A stretch of DNA of 64,000 bases from Acinetobacter sp. ANC 4173. Its GTDB lineage: Bacteria; Pseudomonadota; Gammaproteobacteria; Pseudomonadales; Moraxellaceae. The notes under the pieces are model-generated. The model was not told where the DNA came from. It searched no databases and saw only the letters and a list, made by a program, of their open reading frames with translations. Both the position numbers and the translations under genes were made by a program. Below are positions 1-8,706 of the stretch, in pieces. The stretch lies in NCBI RefSeq assembly GCF_004331255.1, contig NZ_SJOF01000001.1, positions 124,001 through 188,000 of the forward strand. Reading direction: 5' to 3'. Numbering within the stretch: position 1 is the stretch's first letter; each line of letters opens with the position of its first letter.

Positions 1-1
1 G

Positions 2-385
2 CAGTGTTACCAGCAGTTTGATGTGCGTTGGGCTGAAGGTGAAACACCATGTACTGGCAGTGCACAAAGTGACTTTGGTGGCTGGTGTCGGTTTCATCCC
101 GAAAAGCATACGAACCGTTCTTTTGAGGTTGCCGATTTAATGACGCTCTTTGATATTTGGCCGCCTGGCGTTTTACCGCTGTTTAAGACACTCGCACCTG
201 CCAGTTCTTTGACGTGGCATGTGACTTATGTCAATCCATTACAGCAAAATTTACATGATTGGTTTAAATATAAAGTATTTACGGACTACGCTGCGGAAGG
301 TTATGCCACCGAATATGCGCATTTATGGGATGCCAAAAATCGTTTAATTGCGATTTCTAGACAGACAGTTACCGTGTTTGCCTAG
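2..385 (+). CDS. thioesterase-family protein, 3' part only
   Basis: The reading frame is open from the left edge, so the N-terminus lies outside the window. The visible 127 residues resemble the C-terminal half of double-hotdog acyl-CoA thioesterase-like proteins (TesB/thioesterase-like superfamily): a stretch with DFGGWCRF, then a hydrophobic segment around LMTLFDIWPP, and a final strand with AHLWDAKNRLIAISRQT, which is the usual 'label on the last strand' of this fold. Members hydrolyse acyl-CoA thioesters in the cytoplasm; the substrate cannot be inferred. A GTG inside the frame at 23 is unlikely to be the start because homologous-looking sequence continues upstream of it. The family call is from motif memory, without an alignment. 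Confidence 0.6.
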   Translation, partial: QCYQQFDVRWAEGETPCTGSAQSDFGGWCRFHPEKHTNRSFEVADLMTLFDIWPPGVLPLFKTLAPASSLTWHVTYVNPLQQNLHDWFKYKVFTDYAAEGYATEYAHLWDAKNRLIAISRQTVTVFA

Positions 386-487
386 TGACACTGTACCTCA
401 ATTCGTATAAAGTGGCGCTAAATACGATGAGTTAAATGTGTTCGTTTGAACCATAGAATCATCGCTCATAAAGGGGAAAAGTTGGCG

Positions 488-1081
488 GTGTCTATGACAG
501 CAGGTCGAATCCTGAATATTCCAAATATCTTGACCTTGGCGCGTATCGCCTTGATTCCTGTATTTTTATTAATTGCCTATTGGCCACCCGCGATTGGTGT
601 TGCAGGACATGATGGTGGCTTAACGCGGCATCTTATTTTGACTGCGATTTTTGTCCTTGCCGCAGTGACAGATTGGTTTGATGGCTATTTGGCACGAACT
701 TTAAATCAGACGTCTGCCTTTGGCCGTTTCCTTGATCCTGTGGCAGATAAGCTCATGGTTGCAGCGGCCTTAATTGTCTTGGTGCAATGGCAGCCGTCAA
801 TTTCAATGGCTTTTGCGGCAATTGTGATTATTTCGCGTGAGATTACGGTCTCTGCATTAAGAGAGTGGATGGCAGAGCTTGGGGCACGTACCAATGTGGC
901 CGTCTCTACCGTGGGTAAATACAAAACAGCTTTTCAAATGATTGCAATTTCAGTGTTTTTACTCAACTGGCAACCCTTGGAAACGCTGGCTTATTTACTG
1001 CTGTATACGGCAGTTGTGCTGACTTTATGGTCAATGTTCATTTATTTAAAAGCAGCATGGCCGTATTTAAAGCAGCCTTAA
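488..1081 (+). CDS. pgsA: CDP-diacylglycerol-glycerol-3-phosphate 3-phosphatidyltransferase
   Basis: PgsA is an inner-membrane enzyme that moves a phosphatidyl group from CDP-diacylglycerol to glycerol-3-phosphate, the committed step to phosphatidylglycerol and cardiolipin. The CDP-alcohol phosphotransferase signature D-x2-DG-x2-AR-x8-G-x3-D-x3-D is complete at about residues 62-87 (DWFDGYLAR, then G, D, D). Several hydrophobic segments are visible, as expected for a six-helix enzyme. The frame is open back to a TTG at 446, but the AAGGGG at 471-476 fits a GTG start at 488 (product about 197 aa); an ATG two codons later (494) also gives the typical N-terminus MTAGRILNIPN. A terminator follows directly, so this looks like the last gene of its transcript. 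Confidence 0.95.
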   Translation: MSMTAGRILNIPNILTLARIALIPVFLLIAYWPPAIGVAGHDGGLTRHLILTAIFVLAAVTDWFDGYLARTLNQTSAFGRFLDPVADKLMVAAALIVLVQWQPSISMAFAAIVIISREITVSALREWMAELGARTNVAVSTVGKYKTAFQMIAISVFLLNWQPLETLAYLLLYTAVVLTLWSMFIYLKAAWPYLKQP

Positions 1082-1096
1082 TTGAGCGCATGAAAG

Positions 1097-1122
1097 AAAA
1101 CTCCAAATATGGAGTTTTTTTT
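1097..1122 (+). terminator. intrinsic terminator after pgsA
   Basis: AAAACTCC (1097-1104) pairs with GGAGTTTT (1111-1118) around a 6-nt loop and runs into eight T's. It sits 16 bases after the pgsA stop. Confidence 0.85.
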
Positions 1123-1166
1123 ATGTCTGAAAATTAAAACCAGCAATCTAAAATGCTCCGCACATT

Positions 1167-1197
1167 AAAAAGCCCAAGACACGGCTTGAGCTTTTTA
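1167..1197. terminator. second hairpin with A/T flanks, possibly bidirectional
   Basis: AAAAAGCCCAAG and CTTGAGCTTTTT form a 12-base stem with one wobble pair. The A-run on one side and T-run on the other make it usable from either strand. It lies between pgsA and the IclR-type gene, which converge. Confidence 0.7.
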
Positions 1198-1338
1198 ACT
1201 CTGAGGAGAATAGCGCATGCAATACGTCATGGAAACATAAAGCTGCTGAAGAACTATAATCATATTATGAGAATATGTTGGCCTTATCAACCAGAAAAAC
1301 TAAATCAATTTGTTCAATTCTTGTATACGTGACACAAC

Positions 1339-2118
1339 TTACATTTCAGCCGGGGGCTGCGTCGATAAAGCGATAACTTGTTGTTCAATCAAGGCGGCAT
1401 TGCTATGTAAGACTTCAATCAGTTTGTCTAAGTTGACAAATTCAAAACGTTTTCTTGAGCCGAGTACGGTCAGAGCCAAAGGAGGTTCTTTACTAGAAAA
1501 CTTGATGGGAACAGATAGGCCAGAGACATTGGGATCGACTTCACCATTTGAGAAATAATAGCCTTGTTTCTTGATTTTTTTCATCTTATTCAGAAACTCT
1601 TGATCATTCTGAGCAAATCCAACTTCCGCCAATTGGGTCGAAAAACGTTGGTAATAATCTAAAATACCTTGCTTGGGTAAATGTGAAATGATGGTTTTTG
1701 GAGAGGATCCTACATAGACTGGGCGAGGGCAGCCTCGACCATAGGACAATAAAGTCACCCCTTTGGTGACTTCATGATGCAAGTCGATGCAAGAATCATG
1801 ATTTAAATGCGTTAAGAGACAGCAAAACTCTGTTCGTTCAGCAATTTCTTTCATGAACGGAATACTGATTTGAATCAAGGGATTAGATTTATGCGAAATA
1901 TAATCTAAAATGGCAATTTTTGAGCCGAGGGTATAGTCGCCAGAAGTCCCACTTAGGCGCTGTAACAGCTCAGCAGAAACCAATTCTTTTAAATAGCGAT
2001 AGCTGGTTGGTTTAGAAAGGCCAAGTTCTTCACTAATGATATCGACATTAATGATTGGGCGAGACACTGAAAACAGGTCTAAAACGGTGAGAATTTTACC
2101 AAAACTAGAAAGTGTCAT
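1339..2118 (-). CDS. IclR-family transcriptional regulator
   Basis: A 259-residue protein with the two-part layout of IclR regulators. An N-terminal winged helix-turn-helix (about residues 5-65) includes INVDIISEELGLSKPTSYRYLKEL. The C-terminal effector domain (about 80-250) has the family's SYGRGCPRPVYVGSSPK region and a late segment with DPNVSGLSVPI. IclR proteins bind palindromic operators as dimers or tetramers and often respond to aromatic acids. The gene is divergent from the FUSC/DUF1656/HlyD efflux operon, so it probably controls that operon (inference). The frame extends to a TTG at 2136, but the ATG at 2118 gives the better N-terminus (MTLSSFGKILTVLDLF). No strong Shine-Dalgarno is visible for either. 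Confidence 0.88.
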   Translation of the reverse strand: MTLSSFGKILTVLDLFSVSRPIINVDIISEELGLSKPTSYRYLKELVSAELLQRLSGTSGDYTLGSKIAILDYISHKSNPLIQISIPFMKEIAERTEFCCLLTHLNHDSCIDLHHEVTKGVTLLSYGRGCPRPVYVGSSPKTIISHLPKQGILDYYQRFSTQLAEVGFAQNDQEFLNKMKKIKKQGYYFSNGEVDPNVSGLSVPIKFSSKEPPLALTVLGSRKRFEFVNLDKLIEVLHSNAALIEQQVIALSTQPPAEM

Positions 2119-2554
2119 AAGAAGCCACAACGTCAAAAAGAAAAAGACATTTAAAGTGATGTTATAACAAATTGTTGTTGGTCATGCAGAGCTTTCGTAA
2201 TAAAACGAGGGCAGATTTTAAATTAAGCGACCATCGATAATTTGATTAAATTTAATGCCAATAAGTTTATAAATAATAAATCAAATTATCATAATAAGAT
2301 ATTTTATTTGACTTTTACCGTAATTGTTATGAAAATAACAGGATTGAACTTCTCACTGTAAATTTTTCTGTTCAAAATTTACGCTTGAATTGCAGTTGTG
2401 ACGTTTTCCTCACGTTAAAACCTGCCCTCTCATTTTTGAATATCTTCTGTTACCGTAATTGAGCGGATGGGACAGAGCTTGCATATTGATATTGCCGACC
2501 GTGGTGTGACTTTGAAAAAGATGATCCATTTAATTTCGTCTACAGGATGGGGCG
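2119..2554. promoter_or_regulatory. divergent control region with inverted and direct repeats
   Basis: This 436-bp gap separates the IclR-type regulator from the efflux operon. It holds a perfect 12-bp inverted repeat, GATAATTTGATT (2236-2247) and AATCAAATTATC (2279-2290), and an exact 12-bp direct repeat TTACCGTAATTG (2315-2326 and 2450-2461). TTGACT at 2309-2314 could be a -35 element for the efflux operon, but the -10 (GAAAAT after 17 bases) is poor. The arrangement fits an operator region. Binding by the neighbouring regulator is inference. Confidence 0.5.
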
Positions 2555-2568
2555 ATGTTGTTAATTAA
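2467..2568 (+). CDS. possible 33-codon ORF overlapping the efflux pump start
   Basis: An ATG at 2467 opens a 33-codon frame (N-terminus MGQSLHIDIADRG) ending with a TAA at 2566-2568, that is 14 bases inside the pump gene. It has no clear Shine-Dalgarno (only GAG five bases upstream). It could be a leader peptide coupled to pump translation, a remnant of an older gene, or chance. I do not recognise the peptide. Confidence 0.2.
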   Translation: MGQSLHIDIADRGVTLKKMIHLISSTGWGDVVN

Positions 2569-4642
2569 GCCAATTTTAGCCTTTCGTCCAAGTCGCATGG
2601 ATATGGTTTTTGCCGTTAAAACTTTTGTGGCAATGTTATTGGCTCTTTTTATTGCATTTTCACTCGACCTGACCTATCCGATGTGGGCAGCAGGCACGGT
2701 GATTATTGTGGCACATCCCTATGCGGGAATGGTGTCCTCTAAGGCGGTTTACCGTATTTTAGGTACGCTGATCGGTGGGATTGTTGCCATTGTACTGACG
2801 CCACAATTTATTGATCTGCCCATCTTCTTTACACTGGTTCTAGCAGGCTGGGTGGGGCTATGCCTGTATCTGTCTTTATTGGACCGTACGCCGCGTAGCT
2901 ATGTCTTTATGTTGGCGGGTTATACCACGGTCATGGTGGTGTGTAGCTCAATCAATAGCATTAGTACCCATAGCGTGTTTGATATGGCTTTGGGGCGAAT
3001 TTTGGAAATCTCAGTCGCTGTGTTATGTAGCGCGGTGGTGTCGAGCACTTTGTTTCCTGTACATTTAGGGGCTTTGGTACAAAAGCGGGTACAAAAAACT
3101 TTGGATGATACCCGCCAAGTTTTTCGCAGTATTTTAACCGATCCAGAACACAGCCATCGTTATACCCAGCTGTTGGCAGCAATTACCCGTGATACTTCAG
3201 ATATTCATGCCTTAGCGGTGCATTTAAGTTATGAACGCGGTGCCCTACAAGGCATGACCAAATCACTACAAGAATTATTGCATCAGGTCAGTATGACGGT
3301 TGCCAACTTGGTGGCCATGTCTGAACGGGTTGCACAGCTAGACCAAATGGATACCCGTTATCGGCAAGTTTTACCACTGTTGCATGAGCATGTATTACAG
3401 TTTTTACGCGCGCAGCAACATGTGCAAGTTGATCAACTAAAACAATTACCCAACAGTTTTGAGCAAGATTTTACTGCGTTATCGGAATTGGCGACGGCTG
3501 AGCAACAGATCATTTTACATGCCTTAAAAATGGATATTCGTCATTTTGTAGAAAATGTCGTGACCATTAAATGTTTATGGGATTTGATCCAGCAAGGCGA
3601 TAAGCGGATTCCAGAGCAGATTGTCACTTTAACTACCTCGTATCCGAGTTTGCATCGAGACCACGGTGTGGCAGTACGCAGTGCTGTCGCCGCAGTGATT
3701 GCCACGATGATTTCATTTTTGCTCTGGATTTATAGTGGTTGGCATGCGGGCTATATGATGGCGCAGTTGACTGCAGTTACGGTATGTATTTTGTCGGGCT
3801 TAGACAACCCAGTACCCGCGTTGCGCTTGTTTATTCGTGGTTCAGTCTATGCGGCAATCATTACCATGTTCTATGCCTTTGTAATTATGCCTGAAGTACA
3901 TGAATTCTGGCAGTTGGCATTTGTACTGGCGCCGTTATCATTGTACTTGCTGAGCATGTTGCCGAATCCACCTTTAATGGGTTTGGCATTGCCGATGTTG
4001 ATTAACTTCATCATGAGTTTAAATTTGCAAAATCGTTATAGCACCGATGCTGTGTTACTGATTGATACCGCTTTGGCTGGGGTTGTGGGTCCCATTATCT
4101 CGATTTTTGCCATTTATTTTATTCGAGCCATGTCGCCAGAAACCACGGCTAGTCGAATTTTGGCGTTGCATTATCGTGCTATGCGAGAAGCCTTATTTAT
4201 TCCGTATGGTGTTGAATTCCGAATTCATTTACGCAGTATGCTCGACCGTATAGGGGTGTTGAATACCAAGTTGGTTCAGTCCGAGCAGCTCAAACAGGCC
4301 ATGAATTTAGCATTGATTGAAACCAGTGCGGTCATCAATCTGAGTCGGCTGGCTGAGTTTGTCCAGAACCCGAACGTCAGTGTGAACTTACAACAGGCTT
4401 TTATTGCCCTGCAACGCAGTTTAGAACAAGCCTTTTTGGTGCAAGAAAAACAACAGCTTTTACCTGAAAGCTTAAAGCAGCAGGTTTTTGCCGAGTTGCA
4501 GCATGTAGAGCAATGTTTGCAACATGAACCGAATGCAGATTTTTGTATGCGGGTAAAAATGAATATTAACAATATCCGCAGCAGTATTTTCCATGAGCCA
4601 CCCTCAGCGAAAATACCACGTGCGGCAGTGACAGGAGCTTAA
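2555..4642 (+). CDS. FUSC-family inner-membrane efflux pump subunit (AaeB/YdhK-like)
   Basis: A 695-residue protein with the duplicated FUSC layout: a bundle of hydrophobic helices at about residues 15-170, a soluble middle part (170-365) rich in charged residues, and a second bundle (about 370-530), followed by a cytoplasmic tail. The N-terminal part carries the family-type YPMWAAGTVIIVAHPYAGM region; the second bundle carries a similar YSGWHAGYMMAQLTAVTV. AaeB-like proteins export aromatic carboxylic acids with an HlyD-type adaptor. The gene starts an operon with the DUF1656 and HlyD genes (1-bp and 38-bp gaps). AGGATGGGG just before the ATG at 2555 is a fair ribosome site. The substrate is unknown; aromatic acids are an inference from layout. 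Confidence 0.88.
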   Translation: MLLIKPILAFRPSRMDMVFAVKTFVAMLLALFIAFSLDLTYPMWAAGTVIIVAHPYAGMVSSKAVYRILGTLIGGIVAIVLTPQFIDLPIFFTLVLAGWVGLCLYLSLLDRTPRSYVFMLAGYTTVMVVCSSINSISTHSVFDMALGRILEISVAVLCSAVVSSTLFPVHLGALVQKRVQKTLDDTRQVFRSILTDPEHSHRYTQLLAAITRDTSDIHALAVHLSYERGALQGMTKSLQELLHQVSMTVANLVAMSERVAQLDQMDTRYRQVLPLLHEHVLQFLRAQQHVQVDQLKQLPNSFEQDFTALSELATAEQQIILHALKMDIRHFVENVVTIKCLWDLIQQGDKRIPEQIVTLTTSYPSLHRDHGVAVRSAVAAVIATMISFLLWIYSGWHAGYMMAQLTAVTVCILSGLDNPVPALRLFIRGSVYAAIITMFYAFVIMPEVHEFWQLAFVLAPLSLYLLSMLPNPPLMGLALPMLINFIMSLNLQNRYSTDAVLLIDTALAGVVGPIISIFAIYFIRAMSPETTASRILALHYRAMREALFIPYGVEFRIHLRSMLDRIGVLNTKLVQSEQLKQAMNLALIETSAVINLSRLAEFVQNPNVSVNLQQAFIALQRSLEQAFLVQEKQQLLPESLKQQVFAELQHVEQCLQHEPNADFCMRVKMNINNIRSSIFHEPPSAKIPRAAVTGA

Positions 4643-4643
4643 G

Positions 4644-4853
4644 ATGGGAGAGTTCAATGCATATGGAATTTATATTCCTGTTTTCCTGATTCAAGCAATT
4701 GTTGCATTTTTAATTTTTAAAGGAGTTTCAATCTTGACCAACCCATGGCTGGATAAAGGTTGGGTCGCATTGCCAGGGGTCTTCAATATTTGCCTCTACA
4801 TCATTTTGTTAATGGGCGTGCATGAAGGGTTTTTGGTGTTTTGGGGTATTTAG
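4644..4853 (+). CDS. DUF1656 small membrane protein (AaeX-like)
   Basis: A 69-residue protein with two hydrophobic segments (about residues 8-30 and 44-66). It starts one base after the pump gene's stop and sits between pump and adaptor, exactly where AaeX/YtcA-type DUF1656 proteins are found. Their precise role in the efflux complex is not settled. The N-terminal pattern MGEFNAYGIYIPVF is typical of the family. Confidence 0.88.
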   Translation: MGEFNAYGIYIPVFLIQAIVAFLIFKGVSILTNPWLDKGWVALPGVFNICLYIILLMGVHEGFLVFWGI

Positions 4854-4891
4854 GCCATACAGATGATTGAATTAGTTAAGAGGAAGCAGAA

Positions 4892-5896
4892 ATGAATACC
4901 TTGGATACACGTAAAGTAATACGCCCCATCGTCACAGCCGTGATGTTATTGGCAGCGATCTACGTGGTGGTGCATTTATGGAATTATTATAATTCAGCAC
5001 CTTGGACACGTGATGGTCGTGTTCGGGGGGACGTTATGCAAGTATCTTCGGATGTTTCTGGTTTAGTCACTCAGGTTTTGGTTGAAGATAACCAAACTGT
5101 CAAAAAAGGGCAGGTGCTGTTTAAAATTGATGTTGCGCGTCAGGCATTGGATGTAGAACAGGCAAAATCTGATTTAGCTAAAGCCCATGCAAGTTTGGCA
5201 GAGGCAGAAGCAGCATTGGCTCAAGCCAAAGCCAACATGATTAAGTCGCAAGCCAATGCCAATTTGGCAGATAAAAATGCCAGTCGTTACGGCAATTTAA
5301 TGGATGGTGCAATTTCGAAACAAGAACAGGATCAAATGTTCGCAGCGCGTGATCAATCGCATGCCGAGCATGAGCAAATGTTGGCAGCCATTGAACAAGC
5401 CAAAGCCAATATTGTGCAACAAAAAGCGTTAATTGAAGTGGCAAACAGTAATTTGCATTTGGCGCAGCTCAATTTGACCCGTTCCGAGGTGCTTGCTCCC
5501 GCCGATGGAAGCTTATCTAACTTTAGTTTACAGGTGGGTAATTATGTCAAAACGGGAGATGCTGTTGCTGCCTTAGTCAATCGTCAGCAACTGTATGTGG
5601 TGGGCTATTTTGAAGAAACCAAATTGAACCATATTCAAATTGGAGATCCTGCTACGGTACAGTTGATGGGGGATGATCAGAAAATTAAAGGTCACGTGCA
5701 GGGGATTGCATCAGGCATTGAAGACCGTGAGCGTTCGAGTAGCTCGACTTTGTTGGCAAATGTGAATCCAACTTTTACTTGGGTGCGTTTGGCCCAGCGG
5801 GTACCCGTGAAAATTGTGTTAGATGAAATGCCGAAAAACCAGTTGGCTTTTGTTGCAGGTCGAACTGCCACCATTCATATTCAAACCAAACAATAG
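4892..5896 (+). CDS. HlyD-family periplasmic adaptor of the FUSC pump (AaeA/EmrA-like)
   Basis: A 334-residue membrane-fusion protein. One N-terminal transmembrane segment (about residues 12-30) is followed by the AaeA-like YNSAPWTRDGRVRGDV stretch. A biotinyl-lipoyl half (VSGLVTQVLVEDNQTVKKGQ, about 53-72) comes next, then an alanine/glutamine-rich coiled-coil hairpin (about 80-190), then the second lipoyl half (LAPADGSLSNF) and a beta-barrel. It links the inner-membrane pump to an outer-membrane channel; no outer-membrane factor gene is present here, so a TolC-like protein encoded elsewhere is presumably used. AAGAGGAAG before the ATG is the ribosome site. It is the last gene of the operon. 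Confidence 0.92.
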   Translation: MNTLDTRKVIRPIVTAVMLLAAIYVVVHLWNYYNSAPWTRDGRVRGDVMQVSSDVSGLVTQVLVEDNQTVKKGQVLFKIDVARQALDVEQAKSDLAKAHASLAEAEAALAQAKANMIKSQANANLADKNASRYGNLMDGAISKQEQDQMFAARDQSHAEHEQMLAAIEQAKANIVQQKALIEVANSNLHLAQLNLTRSEVLAPADGSLSNFSLQVGNYVKTGDAVAALVNRQQLYVVGYFEETKLNHIQIGDPATVQLMGDDQKIKGHVQGIASGIEDRERSSSSTLLANVNPTFTWVRLAQRVPVKIVLDEMPKNQLAFVAGRTATIHIQTKQ

Positions 5897-5907
5897 AAGA
5901 ACAAAAT

Positions 5908-5931
5908 GGAAAAGGATGAATATCCTTTTCC
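5908..5931. terminator. strong hairpin between convergent genes
   Basis: GGAAAAGGAT (5908-5917) and ATCCTTTTCC (5922-5931) form a perfect 10-bp stem with a 4-nt loop. It lies between the adaptor gene and ruvX, whose 3' ends face each other. There is no T-run on either side, so its strength as a terminator is uncertain. Confidence 0.5.
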
Positions 5932-5941
5932 AGATCAAACT

Positions 5942-6385
5942 TTAAGGCTGCACACCTTCGGGGTGGCGATACCAACTTTCGATCAATAATGCGGCAGCAA
6001 GGCTGTCGGCAGAAAGTTTTTTCCCGCGACCTTGTGCTTGATAATGATCGAGTTCATCGCGTGCTTCGCGGGTGGTCAGGCGCTCATCGACCATCAGGGT
6101 TTCAATATTGGTTTGATGGCGCAAACGACGAGCAAACTTGCGTGCGCGGGTTGAAAGCTCCGATTCACTATCATCCATATTCAACGGTAATCCGACTAAA
6201 AATAAGTTCGGTTGATGTTGTTTGACTACTTTAAGTAAATTGTCCCAATGGGGAATACCATCTTTCATAGGGAACAACGGCAATGGGTTAGCACTGGAAA
6301 TAATAGACTGCCCGACAGCCATGCCCATTTTTTGGGTGCCAAAGTCAAACGCCATAATTAATTGCGATTGAGATAAATCAGGCAT
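5942..6385 (-). CDS. ruvX: RuvX/YqgF family RNase H-fold nuclease
   Basis: YqgF is an essential RNase H-fold protein in E. coli, linked to 16S rRNA 5'-end maturation and called a putative Holliday junction resolvase. The product is 147 residues, normal for the family. Visible motifs are [15 protein letters not shown] (first catalytic Asp), VGLPLNMD, and DERLTT (catalytic Glu). The frame extends to 6457, but the ATG at 6385 gives the typical N-terminus and overlaps the upstream yqgE stop by 8 bases, so the two are translationally coupled. It is the last gene of a yqgE-ruvX pair. Confidence 0.93.
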   Translation of the reverse strand: MPDLSQSQLIMAFDFGTQKMGMAVGQSIISSANPLPLFPMKDGIPHWDNLLKVVKQHQPNLFLVGLPLNMDDSESELSTRARKFARRLRHQTNIETLMVDERLTTREARDELDHYQAQGRGKKLSADSLAAALLIESWYRHPEGVQP

Positions 6386-6932
6386 GACCAATCTCTGAAG
6401 ATAACCAATTACGGTCGACGCCCATTTTTTTGTATGCTGCGTCCCAACGGTCGCCATAAGGCAAGTTAAAGATTAAATCCATATCGGCATCACAAATCAG
6501 CCAGTCGCCCCGAGTGATTTCATCTTCAAGTTGGTGTTTGGCCCAGCTGGCATAGCCTAGAGCAATTTGATAGCGTCCCACACCTTCGTTATGCGCAATC
6601 GCATCCAAAATATCTTTAGACGTCGTGATACAGACGTTTTCCCCGACGGCAATCGATGAATGCCAAGTCGGTTGTCCGGTATGCAACACAAAGCCAGCCT
6701 CTGGACGTAAAGGGCCACCTTGTAACACATCATGCGGATGCACATTATCAGCATCAATTTCTAGATCATTAAGTAATTCTTTTACGGAAATGCCAGAAGG
6801 TCGATTGATAATAATGCCTTGCGCACCTTCATCATCATGTCGAGCCAAATAAATGACAGTATGAGCAAAAAACTCATCTTTCATTTCTGGCGGAGCAATC
6901 AGACAACGATGCGTGAGATATTGTTTGGTCAC
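6378..6932 (-). CDS. yqgE: YqgE/AlgH family protein
   Basis: A 184-residue member of the UPF0301 (YqgE/AlgH) family. The family pattern is clear: a start with [12 protein letters not shown], then [41 protein letters not shown], and a final [14 protein letters not shown]. The biochemical function is not established; in Pseudomonas AlgH was linked to alginate regulation. It is nearly always next to ruvX, as here, with an 8-base overlap. Confidence 0.93.
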   Translation of the reverse strand: MTKQYLTHRCLIAPPEMKDEFFAHTVIYLARHDDEGAQGIIINRPSGISVKELLNDLEIDADNVHPHDVLQGGPLRPEAGFVLHTGQPTWHSSIAVGENVCITTSKDILDAIAHNEGVGRYQIALGYASWAKHQLEDEITRGDWLICDADMDLIFNLPYGDRWDAAYKKMGVDRNWLSSEIGHA

Positions 6933-7044
6933 CTAAGCATTTCTCCTTTAAACGTCATCTATGTGATGACTACAGTCCGTATACTTTCAACTTACAAGAC
7001 TTTGCGCTATTCACCAATCTTTTTTTACAGCTTTGACCTTAAAT

Positions 7045-8706
7045 TTATACGGGCTGGAATTTTAATTGTCGGAGTTGTTTTGCGTGTTGTAGCGTGGTTT
7101 CACTAATTTCAACACCACCTGTCATACGTGCCAATTCCAAAATTCGCTGCGATTCTTCGAGTGAAATAATGGTGCTGCTGGCAGGATCAGTTTGCTGTTT
7201 TTTCACTAGTAAATGTTGATCAGATTGTGCTGCTACTTGCGCCTGATGGGTAATACAGAGAATCTGTACATGCTGGGCTAAATCAGCCAGTAGGCGACCC
7301 ACAATTTCCGCAGTTCCGCCACTAATCCCCACATCAATTTCGTCAAAGACCAAGACTTCAGCTTCGGTTTTTTCGGCATTCATAACTTGCATCACGAGGG
7401 CAATACGTGAGAGTTCTCCCCCCGAAGCCACACGCGCCAAAGGTTGCGCTGGAATGCCTTTATTGGCCGTGAAGAGTAATTGGATAAAGCTTAGTCCATC
7501 GGCAGAAGCTTGTTCCAGTGGTTCAAATTTAAACTCAAAATGTGCCTCAGGCAGTGCCAGTTGCTTCACTTGTTCAGTCAATTGTTTGGCCAATGGTGTT
7601 GCTGCAGCACGTCGAATTTCATCTAGATGCTGCGCTTTCGCTAGAAAGTCCTGATGTGCCAGTTCGACTTGTTCCGCTAAGGTTTCAGGGTCTTGTAGGG
7701 CATGTAACTGCGCCAATTCTATTTGCCAGCTTTGGTATTCCTGATTTAAGGCTTCAGGTTGTGTGCGGTATTTACGGGCAAAACGATGGAACACTTCAAG
7801 TTGGGTATTTAATTCTTCCATGCGCTCAGGGTCATAGCTTTGACGGTCAATGAACTGGCGTAAATTTGCCGTTGCATCATCCAATTCGCTTTGCGCATTC
7901 AGAATGGAGTTATGTATTTCTGCCAATTGTTCACTGCGTCCCGCATGGGATTCTAAGCGACGAATGAGTCCAGACAATTCCTGATTGATATTCTGCTCGG
8001 CTTCATCCAGTGTATTTAAGGCATAACTACAATCTTGCATGATGTGTTCATGATGACTGAGTCGATCGAACTCCTGTTCAATTTCTTTATACGCCAATTG
8101 AACCACTTCTTCTAATTCTTCGAGTTGTAATTCAAGGGTTGCAATACGTTGTTTACGACTGGCTTGGGCATCGAGAGCAGCTTGATGCTGACGAATAGTT
8201 TGCAGCCAATCTGAATAGGCTTCTTTAACTTGCTGCGCAGGTTGGGTAAAATTACTGTAACGATCAAGCCAATGTTTAGGATAAGGTGGCTCTAAAAGTT
8301 GCTGTTGACTGTGCTGACTATAGAGTTGAACCAGAAGTCGCCCTAACTCTTTGAGTTCGGACAAACTGCTGGGACGACCATTAATCCAAGCTTTGCTGCG
8401 ACCTGTAGCGAAGATGACGCGTCTTAAATGGATTTCACCTGAATCATCATCTAACTCATGTTGCTGTAACCAAGAAGCTTCGGGGCTATGCTGTTCATAA
8501 CTAAACACGGCGCTAATATCGGCCTTATCTGCACCATAGCGCACATAATTGGTGTCTGTACGCTCGCCTAAGCTGGCTGAGAGCGCATCCAGTAATAATG
8601 ATTTTCCTGCACCAGTTTCCCCCGTAAGAACATTAAAACCTTGATCAATATCAATGGCTAAGTGATCAGCTAAGGCAAAATTGATGAGAGTTAAATGTGT
8701 CAGCAT
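7045..8706 (-). CDS. recN: DNA repair protein RecN
   Basis: RecN is an SMC-like ATPase that helps double-strand break repair by holding DNA ends for RecA. The 553-residue product has the Walker A motif GETGAGKS near residue 34, a long coiled-coil middle part (about 150-370) rich in Glu, Gln and Leu, an ABC signature region ARVASGGELSRIAL, and the Walker B VLVFDEIDVGISGG. Length is normal. The frame extends to a TTG at 8718, but the ATG at 8706 gives the usual N-terminus MLTHLTLINFALADHL. A promoter with a palindrome lies upstream (see the entry at 8742). No other gene shares its transcript. Confidence 0.96.
   Translation of the reverse strand: MLTHLTLINFALADHLAIDIDQGFNVLTGETGAGKSLLLDALSASLGERTDTNYVRYGADKADISAVFSYEQHSPEASWLQQHELDDDSGEIHLRRVIFATGRSKAWINGRPSSLSELKELGRLLVQLYSQHSQQQLLEPPYPKHWLDRYSNFTQPAQQVKEAYSDWLQTIRQHQAALDAQASRKQRIATLELQLEELEEVVQLAYKEIEQEFDRLSHHEHIMQDCSYALNTLDEAEQNINQELSGLIRRLESHAGRSEQLAEIHNSILNAQSELDDATANLRQFIDRQSYDPERMEELNTQLEVFHRFARKYRTQPEALNQEYQSWQIELAQLHALQDPETLAEQVELAHQDFLAKAQHLDEIRRAAATPLAKQLTEQVKQLALPEAHFEFKFEPLEQASADGLSFIQLLFTANKGIPAQPLARVASGGELSRIALVMQVMNAEKTEAEVLVFDEIDVGISGGTAEIVGRLLADLAQHVQILCITHQAQVAAQSDQHLLVKKQQTDPASSTIISLEESQRILELARMTGGVEISETTLQHAKQLRQLKFQPV

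Noticed and set aside
1198..1338. Short ORF (ATG at 1216) with a good Shine-Dalgarno after the terminator
   Set aside because: It stops after seven codons and nothing links it to a gene.
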